Assembly (NCBI GenBank): GCA_947174085.1
Contig: CAMWHN010000164.1
Location: 1-5,234, forward strand
Direction: 5' to 3'
DNA: 5,234 bases
Source of the DNA: an uncultured Ruminococcus sp.
GTDB taxonomy: Bacteria; Bacillota; Clostridia; Oscillospirales; Ruminococcaceae
Under the pieces are notes generated by a model. That model did not search any database, had not been told where the DNA came from, and saw nothing but the letters and a program-made list of their open reading frames with translations. Positions 4,803 to 5,234 of the stretch are shown here, in pieces. Position numbers and translations under genes: made by a program. The stretch's first letter is position 1, and each line of letters begins with the position of its first letter.

Positions 4803-5234
4803 TTATATAAATGGTTCAATAAATATGCCTTTGCTAGCCCATTTTTCTACTAAATTTTTTCCAATTACTAAATTAGCTAAATTTAGATAAGTATAATAAT
4901 CATAGCCAAATTCTATGGTTATTTTTTTATTGGGCGTAGCAATCTTGCACCATAGAAGTTCACGCATAACAAATTTAAATATAATATTAAAATTATCTAT
5001 TGTAGTTAAATATTTATTTTGTAAATTAGTATAAATATTTTTTTCCTGTTCCGTAAAAATGATGTTATATTTCTCCATTTGTTGCATGACTTCATCAAGT
5101 GTCCAATATTTTTCTAAACTATGAATTTTTATTTTATCAACTTTAAATTTTTTTAATATTTCTTGATAAAAAGAAATATATTCTTGTTCTATTTTTAAAT
5201 ATTCTTCTAATGTGAATTGTTTATTGTCATAATA
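4803..5234 (-). CDS. Hypothetical protein, C-terminal part, very AT-rich
   Basis: Partial gene: the frame is open to the last base of the window, so its start lies beyond the right edge. The ATG at 5087 is an internal Met: 49 sense codons precede it in frame with typical coding content, including DNKQFTLEEYLKIEQEY and EKYWTLDEVMQQMEKY. The visible 143 residues are rich in Lys, Ile, Tyr, Phe and Asn. They have a helix-forming charged first half, then IEFGYDYYTYLNL and the ending WASKGIFIEPFI. There is no signal peptide or membrane segment in this part, so it is probably cytoplasmic. GC is about 20%, well below the other genes. I do not recognise the family. The aromatic FGYDYYTY segment followed by a short acidic, aromatic tail reminds me of small immunity-type proteins, but this is weak. 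A terminator follows 25 nt downstream. Confidence 0.75.
   Translation of the reverse strand, partial: YYDNKQFTLEEYLKIEQEYISFYQEILKKFKVDKIKIHSLEKYWTLDEVMQQMEKYNIIFTEQEKNIYTNLQNKYLTTIDNFNIIFKFVMRELLWCKIATPNKKITIEFGYDYYTYLNLANLVIGKNLVEKWASKGIFIEPFI

Noticed and set aside
1..5234. CRISPR arrays, tRNA or rRNA genes, insertion-sequence ends, riboswitches
   Set aside because: I looked for spaced direct repeats, cloverleaf-like segments, transposase fragments and long structured leaders, and saw nothing that could be supported.

Overview
The window reads as chromosome of a low-GC, endospore-forming member of the Clostridia, probably Ruminococcus/Oscillospiraceae-like. That rests on a spoIIIA operon, AGGAGG-type ribosome binding sites, sigma-A and sigma-E-like promoters, and an AT-rich background. 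Every gene I accept is on the minus strand, so the text below goes from right to left, with transcription.

Right edge (5234-4803): the C-terminal 143 codons of an extremely AT-rich gene of unknown function that continues past the window end. It is closed by an intrinsic terminator (about 4755-4779). Next is a textbook sigma-A promoter (4706-4734) driving a GTG-started lipoprotein gene (4668-3436), a sugar-type ABC solute-binding protein. A hairpin terminator follows it directly (3397-3427), so no permease genes are attached and the binding protein is an orphan here.

Centre (3336-1320): a promoter with an inverted repeat around it drives a CPBP-family (CAAX protease / bacteriocin-processing-like) membrane endopeptidase (3199-2303). 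A second good sigma-A promoter (2242-2270) then drives a compact operon of three very small multi-pass membrane proteins (2186-1908, 1911-1606, 1592-1320). The outer two look like diverged copies of each other. The middle one is interrupted by an in-frame TGA, after which the same frame stays open for 40 more hydrophobic residues. This operon is richer in GC (roughly 40%) than the right-hand genes. I do not recognise its proteins. With the CPBP gene it forms the accessory, least explained part of the window.

Junction (1320-1003): no intact gene. It holds a plus-strand stretch that looks like a decayed coding fragment (about 1100-1276), an 11-bp perfect hairpin, and a minus-strand terminator that insulates the membrane-protein operon from the sporulation operon.

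Left (994-1): a sigma-E-like promoter, spoIIIAA (start best placed at 938) and, overlapping it by ATGA, the first 23 codons of spoIIIAB. These are the first genes of the spoIIIA operon, which builds the mother-cell part of the channel linking mother cell and forespore. Only spoIIIAA/AB, the solute-binding protein and the CPBP protein can be named by family. The rest is described as seen.
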